Positions 1 to 8,740 of a DNA stretch of 35,957 nt are shown here, piece after piece. The DNA lies in assembly GCF_000310225.1 (NCBI RefSeq), contig NZ_AMXF01000021.1:1-35957 (forward strand). Direction: 5' to 3'. Origin of the DNA: Thauera phenylacetica B4P. GTDB taxonomy: Bacteria > Pseudomonadota > Gammaproteobacteria > Burkholderiales > Rhodocyclaceae. Both the position numbers and the translations under genes were made by a program. The notes below the pieces were generated by a model. The model had not been told where the DNA came from and did no database searches. It worked only from the letters and a program-made list of their open reading frames with translations. Each line of letters starts with the position of its first letter. Position 1 is the first letter of the stretch.

Positions 1-2
1 GC

Positions 3-515
3 GGCTATCGCCCGCTCGGAGGCGAGGCCCGCCTCGCGCTCGACGCCGCGACCCTGCGCCTGGCGGTGACCGAGACCGTGACCGCGCCGCGCCACGACCG
101 CCGCCGCCTCGCCCGCGACCAGGCCTGGAAGCTCGGCTTCATCGCCCTGCGCCAGGCCATCGAGGGCGGCCCCGTGCCCAGCTTCCGCCCGGTGCCGCCC
201 GCCTGGCTCAACGGCCGCTTCGAGGACTTCTGCCGCCACCTCGCCGAGCGCGAGGGCGTGCGCCTGCCCGCGGCGGTGGATTGGGCGCAGTGGGAGGCCA
301 TCGGCGAGCGCCGGCGCGACGAGGTGCGCCGCCTGGAGCTGGTGCGCCACGCCTTCCGGCGCGCGCTCGAGGTGTGGCTCGCGCTCGACCTCGCGCTCGG
401 CTTCGAGGCGCGCGGCTTCACGGCACGGATCGGCACCTTCTGCGAGCGCACGCTGACGCCGCGCAACCTGCTGGTCCTCGCCAGCCGGCGCGGCGCGGGG
501 ACGCTTCAGCCGTAG
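3..515 (+). CDS. C-terminal part of a possible SAM-dependent methyltransferase (partial)
   Basis: The reading frame is open from the left window edge and ends at a TAG at 513-515, so only the last 170 or so codons are present. The GTG at 66 is probably internal. The segment is rich in Arg, Ala and Leu and ends with a Cys-Glu-Arg-Thr-Leu-Thr-Pro-Arg-Asn-Leu-Leu motif. This recalls the C-terminal end of the Methyltransf_32/TRM13-like SAM-dependent methyltransferases, where a TPRN motif precedes a hydrophobic strand. The SAM-binding half lies outside the window, so the assignment is tentative. Its last 10 bases overlap the end of the convergent YegD-like gene, which makes an independent terminator between them impossible. 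Confidence 0.4.
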   Translation, partial: GYRPLGGEARLALDAATLRLAVTETVTAPRHDRRRLARDQAWKLGFIALRQAIEGGPVPSFRPVPPAWLNGRFEDFCRHLAEREGVRLPAAVDWAQWEAIGERRRDEVRRLELVRHAFRRALEVWLALDLALGFEARGFTARIGTFCERTLTPRNLLVLASRRGAGTLQP

Positions 516-1765
516 CGCCGCGCCGCCTCGACCGCGAGGCCGGCGCCGATGCTGCCGTACAGGTCACCCTCGACGCTGCGTGCCCGCGGCAGCTCGGCCG
601 CGATACGCGCGCGCAGCTGCGGCACGCCGCTCGCCCCGCCGGTGAAATAGATCGTGTCGATGCGTTCCCGGTCCACGCCCGAGGCCGCGAGCAGGCCGGC
701 GACGCAGCCGCCGACACGCTCGACCAGCCCCTGCGTCGCCGCGGTGAAGGCCGCGCGCGAAAGATCGAGCGCCAGCCCGGGCTCGATGCGCTCGAGCGCC
801 ACCTGCGTGCGCTCCGCCGCGGACAGCGCGATCTTGGCCTCCTCCACCTGCATCGCCAGCCAGTGCCCCTCGCGCAGGTTGATGAGCCGGCACAGGCGGT
901 CGAGCTCGGTGCGCGCAAGCGCGTCGCGGTAGACCTGCTGCAGGTCGGCCCAGGCCTGGCGGGTGTAGGCGAAGTTGATCGTGTGCCAGGCGGCGAGCTG
1001 GAAATACACGCTCGCCGGCATCGTGGCCCCGTTGCGCAGGCGGCTGCGGTAGCCGAGCAGCGGCATCACGCAGTCCAGGCTCAGGACGCGGTCGAAGTCG
1101 GTGCCGCCGATGTGGATGCCCGCGTTGCCGAGGAGGTCCTCGCGGCGCTCGGCGGCGCGCGCGCGCTGCGGCGACAGGCGCACGATGGAGAAGTCGGCCG
1201 TGCCGCCGCCGATGTCGGCGATCAGCACCAGCTCCTCGCGGCTCAGGGTGCGCTCGTAGTGCAGCGCGGCGCCGATCGGCTCGAACTGGAAGCCGATCTC
1301 GCGAAAGCCCACCTGGCGCGCGATGGCCTCGAGCGTGTCCTGGGCCTTGCGGTCGGCGGCCTCGTCCTCATCGACGAAGTGCACCGGGCGGCCGAACACC
1401 GCGTGGTCGAAGGCGCGCCCGGTCGCGCGCTCGGCGCGCGCCTTGAGCTCGCCGATGAAGCTCGCGAGCAGCTCGCGAAACCCGAGCGCGCGTCCATTCA
1501 CCTCGGTCTGGCCGTCGATCAGGCTGGTGCCGAGCAGGCTCTTGAGCGCGCGCATCAGGCGGCCTTCGTAGCCCTCCAGGTATTCGGCGAGCGCCGCGCG
1601 CCCGTAGTGGATCGAGTCCTCGTCGGCGTTGAAGAACACCGCCGAGGGCAGCGTCGCCCGGCCGTCCTCCAGCGGGACGAGGACGGCCGCGTCAGGGCGC
1701 AGCCAGCCGACGGTGGAGTTGGAGGTGCCGAAGTCGATGCCGCAGGCGCGGGGAGGCTGGGTCAT
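506..1765 (-). CDS. yegD: Hsp70-like ATPase, YegD family
   Basis: A 419-residue actin/Hsp70-fold ATPase. The phosphate-1 loop DFGTSNS is at residues 11-17, the second phosphate loop DIGGGTADFS at about 184-193, and a TGGAS adenosine-binding motif lies near the C-terminus. It ends soon after the nucleotide-binding domain and has no canonical DnaK substrate-binding domain, as in E. coli YegD (about 450 residues). YegD-type proteins are putative chaperones of unknown client. I chose the ATG at 1765, because the frame's upstream extension to a TTG at 1804 lacks family character and the ATP-binding fold begins at residue 9. It lies downstream of and codirectional with the NAGGN operon, separated by 170 bp that holds a REP-like palindrome, so it may be a separate transcription unit. 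Confidence 0.85.
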   Translation of the reverse strand: MTQPPRACGIDFGTSNSTVGWLRPDAAVLVPLEDGRATLPSAVFFNADEDSIHYGRAALAEYLEGYEGRLMRALKSLLGTSLIDGQTEVNGRALGFRELLASFIGELKARAERATGRAFDHAVFGRPVHFVDEDEAADRKAQDTLEAIARQVGFREIGFQFEPIGAALHYERTLSREELVLIADIGGGTADFSIVRLSPQRARAAERREDLLGNAGIHIGGTDFDRVLSLDCVMPLLGYRSRLRNGATMPASVYFQLAAWHTINFAYTRQAWADLQQVYRDALARTELDRLCRLINLREGHWLAMQVEEAKIALSAAERTQVALERIEPGLALDLSRAAFTAATQGLVERVGGCVAGLLAASGVDRERIDTIYFTGGASGVPQLRARIAAELPRARSVEGDLYGSIGAGLAVEAARRYG

Positions 1766-1849
1766 GGGGTCGCTCGCGGGACGGGACGCGCTCGGCGCGC
1801 ACAAACGGAGAGGCGGCGATTATGCGTCCCCTCGGGCCCGCGCGCGACA

Positions 1850-1875
1850 GTGGGAGCGGACAAGCCCGCTCCCAC
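1850..1875. repeat. REP-like palindrome
   Basis: A perfect 10-bp inverted repeat (GTGGGAGCGG at 1850-1859, CCGCTCCCAC at 1866-1875) with a 6-base loop, in the gap between the M42 peptidase and yegD. Read on the minus strand, GGGAGCGGGCTTGTCCGC resembles the well known REP (repetitive extragenic palindrome) consensus of Pseudomonas. It has no T-run, so it is more likely an extragenic repeat or mRNA-stabilising hairpin than a classical intrinsic terminator. Confidence 0.6.
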
Positions 1876-1935
1876 CATCGCACAAGTCACCCCTGCCGTT
1901 CGCGCGCAGGCGCGGTTTCCTGGGGCCAGCGCCGA

Positions 1936-3129
1936 TCAGCGCTCCCCGAGGAAGCTCTCGGGCGCCGGGAGCGGCGTGGCGGGCACCGCCATGTCGCCAG
2001 GGCAGAGCTGCTCGGTGAAGCCATCGAGCGAGCCCATCGAGCGGCAGTCGCGACGCGCCACCGGCTCGCTGGTCATGTAGGCGATGACGAGCCGCGTGAG
2101 CGCCTCGAGCGCGTCGCGGTGGGTGCGCTCCTGGGCGTGCGAGGCGTCGGCGCCGAAGCCGATCAGGGCGGTGCGGAGGTCGTTGCCCGCCTCCACCGCG
2201 GCGGCCGAGTCCGAGCGGTAATAGCGGAAGATGTCGCGGCGGTGGGCGATGCCGTGCGCCTTGGCGAGCGCGATCAGCTTGTGGGTGAGGTGGTAGTCGA
2301 AGGGGCCGGACATGTCCTGCATGCAGATCGTCGCCGCATGCTCCGAGGTGTTCTGCCCGGGCGCGGCGATCGAGATGTCCAGGCTGACCATCTCGGCGAT
2401 CTCGCCGTGCAGCGCGGCCGAGGCGCCGGAGCCGATCTCCTCGGTGATGGTGAGCAGCGGATGCACGTCCACCGGCAGCGGCAGGCCGTGGTCGCGCACC
2501 GCCTTGCAGGCGGTCAGCAGCGCGGCCACCGCAGCCTTGTCATCGAGGTAGCGCGAGTTGATGTAGCCGTCGGGCTGGATCTCGGGCTGCGGATCGAACG
2601 CGATCCAGTCGCCGACGTTGAGGCCCGCCGCCTCCAGCCCGGCATGATCATCGACTGGCAGGTCAACGCGGATCTCGACATGCTCCCAGCCCACCGGCTG
2701 GGTGTCGATCTCGCCGCCGAAGGCGTGGCCCGAGGTCTTGAGCGGCAGGCAGGTGCCGCGCACCTGGCCGTGGTCGGTGAAGATGGTGAGCCGCCCGCCC
2801 TCGGCGAAGCGCGCCGACCAGTGGCCGATGGGCACGATCTCGAGCCGGCCGTTGGGCTTCAGCGACTTCACCATCGCCCCCAGCGTGTCGAGGTGGGCGA
2901 CCACCGCGCGCGCCGGCTGCGCGGCCTGGCCCTTGAGCGTGGCGCGGATGGCGCCGCGGCGGGTGATCTCGTAGGGGATGCCGAGCACCTCGAGGCGGCC
3001 GGCGGTGTAGCGCACCGCGGCGTCGGTCAGGCCGACCGGGCTGGGGATGGCGAGCAGCTGCAGCATCGTCTCCTCCAGATAGGCGTAGTCGATCGCGGGC
3101 AGGGGAATGCCTCGGGCCGGGTCGTTCAT
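1936..3129 (-). CDS. NAGGN-system M42 family metallopeptidase
   Basis: A 397-residue aminopeptidase of clan MH, family M42, in the subgroup annotated as osmoprotectant NAGGN system peptidase. The dinuclear metal ligands and catalytic residues of the family can be seen: H79 in AHLDT, D196/D197 in RYLDDKAA, the EE pair at 230-231 in ITEEIGSG, D251 in SLDIS and H331 in DASHAQERTH. It is the last gene of the asnO-ngg-peptidase operon and starts 117 bp after the ligase gene, with a good Shine-Dalgarno (GAGGAG) about 8 bases before its ATG. Conserved linkage in Pseudomonas and other proteobacteria suggests a role in turnover or maturation of the dipeptide N-acetylglutaminylglutamine amide. The actual substrate is not shown by the sequence. 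Confidence 0.9.
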   Translation of the reverse strand: MNDPARGIPLPAIDYAYLEETMLQLLAIPSPVGLTDAAVRYTAGRLEVLGIPYEITRRGAIRATLKGQAAQPARAVVAHLDTLGAMVKSLKPNGRLEIVPIGHWSARFAEGGRLTIFTDHGQVRGTCLPLKTSGHAFGGEIDTQPVGWEHVEIRVDLPVDDHAGLEAAGLNVGDWIAFDPQPEIQPDGYINSRYLDDKAAVAALLTACKAVRDHGLPLPVDVHPLLTITEEIGSGASAALHGEIAEMVSLDISIAAPGQNTSEHAATICMQDMSGPFDYHLTHKLIALAKAHGIAHRRDIFRYYRSDSAAAVEAGNDLRTALIGFGADASHAQERTHRDALEALTRLVIAYMTSEPVARRDCRSMGSLDGFTEQLCPGDMAVPATPLPAPESFLGER

Positions 3130-3246
3130 GGGGGCGTCTCCTCTCTTGTCGGTGGATTGGGCGCGCGACGGGGAATGGCGCTCGCGGCGGGCTTCAGCCG
3201 CAGGCTGCTCGCGCGCTTGCCCGCGAGGGCGGCGGCATCGGCGCGA

Positions 3247-5001
3247 TCAAGCCGTCGCCGCGCGCGAGCGCGGAAAGAGCAGGTCGATGAAGCGCTCGGC
3301 GGTGGGCTGCGGTTCGTGGTTGGCCAGGCCCGGGCGCTCGTTGGCCTCGATGATCACGTACTCGGGCCCGTCGACCGCGGGCACCAGGAAGTCCAGCCCG
3401 GTGACCGGGATGTCGAGCGTGCGCGCGGCCTTTTCGGCGGCCTCGCGCAGGGCCGGGTGCAAGGCCGCGGTAACGTCGTGGATGGTGCCGCCGGTGTGCA
3501 GGTTGGCGGTGTTGCGCACTTGCAGGCGTTGCTCGGGCGGCAGCACGGCGTCGAGCGTGAAGCCCTGCGCGGCGAGGCAGCGCGCGGTCTCCGCGTCGAG
3601 CGGGATGCGCGACTCGCCGCCGGTAGCTGCGGCACGTCGGCGGCTCTGGCGCTCGATCAGCGCACGCACCGTGCTGCGGCCATCGCCCACCACCTCCGGC
3701 GGCCGCCGCACCGCCGCCGCCACGACCTGGTGGTCGATGACGACGATGCGCAGGTCCTCGCCCTTGCAGAACTGCTCGACGATGACGCGATCGCAGAACT
3801 GGCGCGCACGCTCGATCGCAGCGCGCACCTCCTCCGCGCTGCGCAGGTCGACGCTGATGCCCTTGCCCTGCTCGCCCTCGACCGGCTTGACCACCACCGC
3901 GCCGAGCTCGGCGAGCAGCACCTGCCAGCCCGCCTCGTGGTCCCCATCGGCCTGGCGTGGCACCGCGAGCCCCTCGCCGGCGAGCAGCTTCAGGGTCACG
4001 CGCTTGTCCTGGCAGCGGCTCATCGCCACCGCGCTGGTGAGCTCGGACAGGGACTCGCGACACACGATGCTGCGCCCACCGAGGGTGAGGCGGAAGTAGC
4101 CGTTGTCGGCGTCGATGACTTCGGCGTGGATGCCGCGCCGGATCGCCTCGTCCACCAGCAGCCGCGCGTAGGGGTTGAGATCCTGCAGCGCTTCGCCGCC
4201 GCCGATGAACAGCGGCTCGTTGATCGCGTTGCGGCGCTTTACCGCGAACGCGGGGATGCGCTGGAAGCCGAGCTTGTCGTAGAGCGCGATCGCCTGCTCG
4301 TTGTCGTGCAGCACCGACACGTCCATCCACTCGCGCCCGCGCGCCTGGTAGTGCTCGGCCAGATAGCGCACCAGCGCCTCGCCCACGCCCGGGTGCGCCG
4401 CCTGCGGCGCCACCGCCAGCGCCCACAGGCTGGCGCCGTGCTGCGGGTCGGCGAAGGCCTCGACGTGATCCAGGCCCATCGCCACGCCGATCACCTCGCC
4501 GCTCGCGCGATCCTCGGCGAGCGCGTAGCTGATCGCCCGGCTGGCGCGCGCCTTCCACACCGCCTGCGCATCCACCGGCACCATGCGGCGCGCGCGGTAG
4601 AGCACGTTGATCGCCGCCACATCGGCGCGCGTGCGCAGCCGGCGCAGGGTGAAACCGCTGCGCCCGGTGCGCTGCGGGGCGCCGCGATAGGTGGCGAGCT
4701 TGAGGCGGAAGGCCTCGGACGGATCGAGGAAGAGCTGCTGCGGTGCGAGCGCCACGACCACGTGCGGCTTCTCGACGTAGAAGGCGATGTCGCGCTGGCC
4801 GGGGCGCTCGGCGAGCAGGGCCTCGGCCAGGCTCGCGGCATCGCGCCAGGTCTGCGCCGGCAGCAGCCGCCCCCAGCCGCATTCGATGACGACGTCCGTG
4901 GGCGCGCCCGCCGGCTCGGGCTGGCCGGCGGGGCGGTGCACGGCCAGTTGTGCGCTGCGCTGCTCGGCGCGCAGGGCGCGCGCGATGTGCTTGCGGATCA
5001 T
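3247..5001 (-). CDS. ngg: N-acetylglutaminylglutamine synthetase (GNAT + ATP-grasp)
   Basis: A 584-residue two-domain enzyme. Residues about 117-255 form a GNAT acetyltransferase with a pyrophosphate loop at HPGVGEALV (203-211). Residues about 300-575 form an ATP-grasp ligase of the cyanophycin-synthetase type, with the nucleotide-binding lysine in KPVEGEQGKG (372-381) and a late EANERPGL metal/ATP motif. In the known NAGGN pathway this protein acetylates glutamine and ligates a second glutamine to give N-acetylglutaminylglutamine, which AsnO then amidates. The gene follows asnO by only 12 bases, consistent with translational coupling. The product is a compatible solute made under high osmolarity. 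Length and domain order match the family with no sign of damage. Confidence 0.93.
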   Translation of the reverse strand: MIRKHIARALRAEQRSAQLAVHRPAGQPEPAGAPTDVVIECGWGRLLPAQTWRDAASLAEALLAERPGQRDIAFYVEKPHVVVALAPQQLFLDPSEAFRLKLATYRGAPQRTGRSGFTLRRLRTRADVAAINVLYRARRMVPVDAQAVWKARASRAISYALAEDRASGEVIGVAMGLDHVEAFADPQHGASLWALAVAPQAAHPGVGEALVRYLAEHYQARGREWMDVSVLHDNEQAIALYDKLGFQRIPAFAVKRRNAINEPLFIGGGEALQDLNPYARLLVDEAIRRGIHAEVIDADNGYFRLTLGGRSIVCRESLSELTSAVAMSRCQDKRVTLKLLAGEGLAVPRQADGDHEAGWQVLLAELGAVVVKPVEGEQGKGISVDLRSAEEVRAAIERARQFCDRVIVEQFCKGEDLRIVVIDHQVVAAAVRRPPEVVGDGRSTVRALIERQSRRRAAATGGESRIPLDAETARCLAAQGFTLDAVLPPEQRLQVRNTANLHTGGTIHDVTAALHPALREAAEKAARTLDIPVTGLDFLVPAVDGPEYVIIEANERPGLANHEPQPTAERFIDLLFPRSRAATA

Positions 5002-5013
5002 CGTGCCTTGCCC

Positions 5014-6786
5014 TCAGCCCACATGGGTCTGCAGCCACCACTCCAGCAGGCCCAGCTGCCAGAGCTTGGAGCCGCGCAGCGGCGTGATGTGGGCGGACGG
5101 GTCGGCGAGCAGCGTGTCGACGTAGTCCTTGCGGAACAGCCCGCGCTCGCGCGCCGACTGGCTGGACAGCGCGTCGCGCACTCGCTCGAGCACCGGCCCC
5201 TGCAGGTACTTGAGCGCCGGCACCGGGAAGTAGCCCTTGGGGCGGTCAATGACCTCGTCGGGGATCAGCTTGCGCGCGGCCTCCTTCAGCACGCCCTTGC
5301 CGCCGTGCGCGAGCTTGTGGCGCGCCGGGATGCGCGCGGCGAGCTCGACCAGCGCGTGGTCGAGGAAGGGCACGCGCGCCTCCAGGCCGAAGGCCATGGT
5401 CATGTTGTCCACGCGCTTGACCGGGTCGTCGACCAGCATCACCGTGGTGTCCAGACGCAGCGCCTTCTCCACCGGGTCATCCGCGCCCGGCGCGCTGAAG
5501 TTCGCCGCGACGAAGGCCGCGCTCGCATCGACGCCGTGCCACTGCGGATTCACCGTGGCGAGGTATTCCTCGTAGTAGCGGTCGCGAAAGGCGGCGAGGT
5601 AGTCCGCCACCGGGTCGGCGCTGCCGGCGAGCTTCGGGTACCAGTGGTAGCCGCCGAACACCTCGTCCGCGCCCTGCCCGCTCTGCACCACCTTGCTGTG
5701 CCGGCTCACCGCCTCGGAGAGCAGGTAGAAGCCGATGCAGTCGTGGCTCACCATGGGCTCGTTCATCGCCGCCACCGCCTCGGGCAGGCGGGTGAGCAAT
5801 TCCTGCTCGGGCACGAAGATGCGCTCGTGCACCGTGCCGAACTCGCGCGCGACGATGTCGGCGTATTCGAACTCGTTGCCCTTCTCGCCGCCCACATCGG
5901 CGAAGCCGACGTTGTAGGTGCGCAGATCCTTCACACCCGCCTCGGCCATCAGGCCGACGATGAGGCTGGAGTCCACGCCGCCCGAGAGCAGCGCGCCCAC
6001 CGGCACGTCCGCCACCAGGCGGCGCCTGACCGCGGCGCGCAGGCCGTCGAGCAGGATCTCGGTCCAGTCCTCGAAGCTGCGTGACTCATCGGCGGCGTCG
6101 CGGGCGTAGTCCAGCCCCCAGAAGCTGCGCTCGCTGCGGCGGCCGTCGGGCTCGATGCGCATCAGCGTGCCCGGGGCGAGCTTGCGCACGCCGGCCAGCA
6201 GCGTATGCGGCGCCGGTACCACGGCGTGGAAGGAGAGGTAATGGTTGAGCGCCGCCGGGTCGATCGCGGTGTCCACCCCACCCGCCGCGAGCAGCGCCGG
6301 CAAGGCGGAGGCGAAGCGCAGCCCGCCCGCGATCGGCGCGTAGTAAAGCGGCTTGATGCCCAGGCGGTCGCGGCCGAGCAGCACGCGGCCGCTGTCGCGC
6401 TCCCAGATCGCGAACGCGAACATGCCGTTGAGCCGGCTGACGAAGTCCTCGCCCCAGGCGTGATAGGCCTTGAGCAGCACCTCGGTGTCGCCGTGGGAGT
6501 AAAAGCGGTAGCCCTTGGCCTCGAGCTCGCGGCGCAGCTCGGGGTGGTTGTAGACGGCGCCGTTGAACACGATGCCCAGGCCGAGCTCGGGGTCGACCAT
6601 GGGCTGCTGCGCCGATTCGGACAGGTCCATGATCTTCAGCCGACGATGGCCCCAGGCCTGCGCGCCCTGCGCAATTACGCCGCCGCTGTCCGGGCCGCGC
6701 GCCTGCTGCTGCGCGTTCATGCGGGCCAAAGCCGCGAGGTCCGGGGGGGTGTCGTCGAATCTCAGCTCACCTGCAATTCCACACAT
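5014..6786 (-). CDS. asnO: N-acetylglutaminylglutamine amidotransferase (asparagine-synthetase type)
   Basis: A 590-residue class II glutamine amidotransferase. The start MCGIAG exposes the N-terminal nucleophile Cys2 after Met removal. The glutaminase half has the usual RGPDSGG and NGAVYN motifs (about 30-80). The synthetase half carries the PP-loop LSGGVDSS at 267-274. It resembles AsnB, but its position directly before the GNAT/ATP-grasp gene and M42 peptidase identifies it as the NAGGN amidotransferase, which converts the C-terminal carboxylate of N-acetylglutaminylglutamine into an amide using glutamine and ATP. The ATG at 6786 has an AGGAAG ribosome-binding site four bases upstream (6791-6796) and an extended -10 promoter just beyond it. 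It is the first gene of the osmolyte operon. Confidence 0.93.
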   Translation of the reverse strand: MCGIAGELRFDDTPPDLAALARMNAQQQARGPDSGGVIAQGAQAWGHRRLKIMDLSESAQQPMVDPELGLGIVFNGAVYNHPELRRELEAKGYRFYSHGDTEVLLKAYHAWGEDFVSRLNGMFAFAIWERDSGRVLLGRDRLGIKPLYYAPIAGGLRFASALPALLAAGGVDTAIDPAALNHYLSFHAVVPAPHTLLAGVRKLAPGTLMRIEPDGRRSERSFWGLDYARDAADESRSFEDWTEILLDGLRAAVRRRLVADVPVGALLSGGVDSSLIVGLMAEAGVKDLRTYNVGFADVGGEKGNEFEYADIVAREFGTVHERIFVPEQELLTRLPEAVAAMNEPMVSHDCIGFYLLSEAVSRHSKVVQSGQGADEVFGGYHWYPKLAGSADPVADYLAAFRDRYYEEYLATVNPQWHGVDASAAFVAANFSAPGADDPVEKALRLDTTVMLVDDPVKRVDNMTMAFGLEARVPFLDHALVELAARIPARHKLAHGGKGVLKEAARKLIPDEVIDRPKGYFPVPALKYLQGPVLERVRDALSSQSARERGLFRKDYVDTLLADPSAHITPLRGSKLWQLGLLEWWLQTHVG

Positions 6787-6816
6787 CGCACTTCCTGATC
6801 TGCTCGAAGAAAGTGC

Positions 6817-6825
6817 ATTGTAGCA
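6817..6825 (-). promoter_or_regulatory. Extended -10 promoter of the NAGGN operon
   Basis: On the minus strand the AT-rich patch before asnO reads TGCTACAAT (6825-6817), an extended -10 (TG-N-TACAAT). The -35 region is weak, as is usual for extended -10 promoters. Transcription would start near 6810, about 25 bases before the asnO ATG. The island of A+T around 6820-6845 stands out from the surrounding GC-rich coding DNA. Confidence 0.55.
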
Positions 6826-6898
6826 AATTTAATTTTCGCAAATGTTCATGCAGCACCCGCGCTCGAGGCGTGACGGTGACCTGGCCTCTCGCCCGCGC

Positions 6899-8710
6899 TC
6901 AGAACGCCGCCTCGGGGAAGCGTTCCAGGGACGGCCCTGCCCGGCAGACGGTCGCCGCATGCGCAGCCGCCTGGGGACCGAAGGTGGCGAAATAGAAGCG
7001 CACGAGTTCCACGACGCCCTGCAGGTAGGTCGGATCGCTCCCCTCCCCGCCTCCCTCGGCCGCCCCACCCTGCAGCCGCCGCTGCGCCGCCAGCGCCGCG
7101 CGCGCCAGTTGCCATCCGCCACAGACCGTGCCGAGCAGCATCAGGAAGGGCACCGCGCCGGCGAGCACCTCGCCGGGTCGTTCGCCGCCCTCGCCCAGCA
7201 CCCAGTCCATGGCCAGCCTCAGGGCCGCGAGGTTCTCGGCGAGGCCGGCCGCGATCTCGTCCAGCCCCCCCGCCACGTGTAGCGCTTCCAGTGTCGTCCC
7301 CATGTCGGCGACGAGCTCGTGCAGGGTCTCGCCCTTCTCGCGCAAGATCTTGCGCCCGATCAGATCGTTGCCCTGGATGCCGGTGGTGCCCTCGTAGATG
7401 GTGATGATGCGGGCATCGCGGAAGAACTGCGCGATGCCGGTCTCCTCGACGAAGCCCATGCCACCGAAGACCTGGATGGCGTCGTCGCAGACCTCGTTGC
7501 CGACCTCGGTGCACCAGCCCTTGGCGACCGGCATCAGCAGGTCGACATAGCGCCGGCACTTGGCGGCCACCTCGGCGTCGGGATGATGGCGGGCGCGATC
7601 GAACCAGCCCGCGGCGGCGTACAGCAGCGCCCGCATCGCCATCACCCGGGCGCGCATCGACAGCATCATGCGCTTGACGTCTGGATGGCACAGGATCGGC
7701 CGCCCGCTCTCCCCGCTCACCGCGTCGCGCCCCTGCACGCGCTCGCGCGCATGCGCGAGGGCGAACTGGTAGGCGCGCTCGCCCAGTCCCACGCCCTGGA
7801 TACCGACACCGAAGCGGGCCTCGTTCATCATGATGAACATGGTCTCGAGGCCGCGGTTGGGCGCGCCGAGCAGGTAACCCACGGCGCCGCCGCCGTCCCC
7901 GTAGCTCATGGTGCAGGTGGGGCTGCCGTGGATGCCGAGCTTGTGCTCGATCGAGATGCAGCGCACGTCGTTGCGCGCGCCCGGCTCGCCGTCGGCGCCG
8001 AGCAGGTACTTGGGGACGATGAACAGGGACAGCCCCTTCACCCCCGCGGGCGCATCGGGCAGGCGCGCCAGCACCAGGTGCACGATGTTGCCGGTGAGCT
8101 CGTGCTCGCCGTAGGAAATGAAGATCTTCTGCCCGAAGACGCGATAGCTGCCGTCGGCCTGCGGCTCGGCCCGGCAGCGCGTGGCGGCGAGATCGGAGCC
8201 CGCCTGCGGCTCGGTGAGGTTCATCGTGCTCCCCCACTCGCCGCTCACCACCTTGCGCAGCCAGGTCTCCTTCTGCGCCGCATCGCCGGCGATCAGCAGC
8301 GCCTCGGCCTGGCTGACGTTGAGCTGGGGCAGCATCGCAAACGCCATGTTGGTCGAGAACCACATCTCCCACACTGCGGTCGAGAGCACGCGCGGCAAGC
8401 CCTGGCCACCCCACGCCTGCGGTAGCGACAGGCCGATCCAGCCCGCCTCGGAAAAGCGCTCGTAGGCCGCTTTCCAGCCATCGGGCAGATGCACGCGGCC
8501 ATCGCCATCGAGGCGGCAGCCCTGCACGTCGCCCGCGCGGTTGATCGGAGCGAGCACGCCGGCGGCGAAGCGGCCCGCCTCTTCCAGCACGGCGGCCACC
8601 AGGTCGCCGGAGGCCTCCTCGCAGCCGGGCAGGCCGGCGATCTCGTCGAGGCCGGCGAGTTCCTCGAGCAGGAACTGCATGTCGCGCAGCGGCGCCTTGT
8701 AATCGACCAT
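6899..8710 (-). CDS. Acyl-CoA dehydrogenase, long form with DmdC-type C-terminal domain
   Basis: A 603-residue flavoprotein, longer than the usual 380-400 residue acyl-CoA dehydrogenases. It has an N-terminal extension, then the central FAD domain (motif MNLTEPQAGSDL), the C-terminal helical domain with IYEGTTGIQGNDL, where Glu is the expected catalytic base, and an extra C-terminal tail of about 120 residues. This architecture is that of the FadE/DmdC group (PF12418/PF12806 type), which includes 3-methylmercaptopropionyl-CoA dehydrogenase and many aryl- or long-chain-specific enzymes. It is the last gene of the six-gene minus-strand operon and starts 30 bases after the SDR gene. In this context it likely introduces the alpha,beta double bond into a saturated arylpropionyl-CoA or a similar acyl-CoA. 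The exact substrate is not visible. Confidence 0.87.
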   Translation of the reverse strand: MVDYKAPLRDMQFLLEELAGLDEIAGLPGCEEASGDLVAAVLEEAGRFAAGVLAPINRAGDVQGCRLDGDGRVHLPDGWKAAYERFSEAGWIGLSLPQAWGGQGLPRVLSTAVWEMWFSTNMAFAMLPQLNVSQAEALLIAGDAAQKETWLRKVVSGEWGSTMNLTEPQAGSDLAATRCRAEPQADGSYRVFGQKIFISYGEHELTGNIVHLVLARLPDAPAGVKGLSLFIVPKYLLGADGEPGARNDVRCISIEHKLGIHGSPTCTMSYGDGGGAVGYLLGAPNRGLETMFIMMNEARFGVGIQGVGLGERAYQFALAHARERVQGRDAVSGESGRPILCHPDVKRMMLSMRARVMAMRALLYAAAGWFDRARHHPDAEVAAKCRRYVDLLMPVAKGWCTEVGNEVCDDAIQVFGGMGFVEETGIAQFFRDARIITIYEGTTGIQGNDLIGRKILREKGETLHELVADMGTTLEALHVAGGLDEIAAGLAENLAALRLAMDWVLGEGGERPGEVLAGAVPFLMLLGTVCGGWQLARAALAAQRRLQGGAAEGGGEGSDPTYLQGVVELVRFYFATFGPQAAAHAATVCRAGPSLERFPEAAF

Positions 8711-8740
8711 GTTCGACCTTCTCCTGTTCGTCCTGCGGGT

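Noticed and set aside
1822-6084. Very long plus-strand open frame opposite the NAGGN genes (and similar ones at 281-2080 and 10817-14629)
   Set aside because: They mirror real minus-strand genes in GC-rich DNA where stop codons are rare in the opposite frames. The products are low-complexity Arg/Ala/His-rich sequences with no family motifs and no ribosome-binding sites.
6899-8710. Acyl-CoA dehydrogenase as DmdC of dimethylsulfoniopropionate degradation
   Set aside because: The long architecture is shared by many aryl- and fatty-acyl enzymes. The operon has no DmdA demethylase or DmdB-like ligase, and its ligase is of the feruloyl-CoA synthase type.
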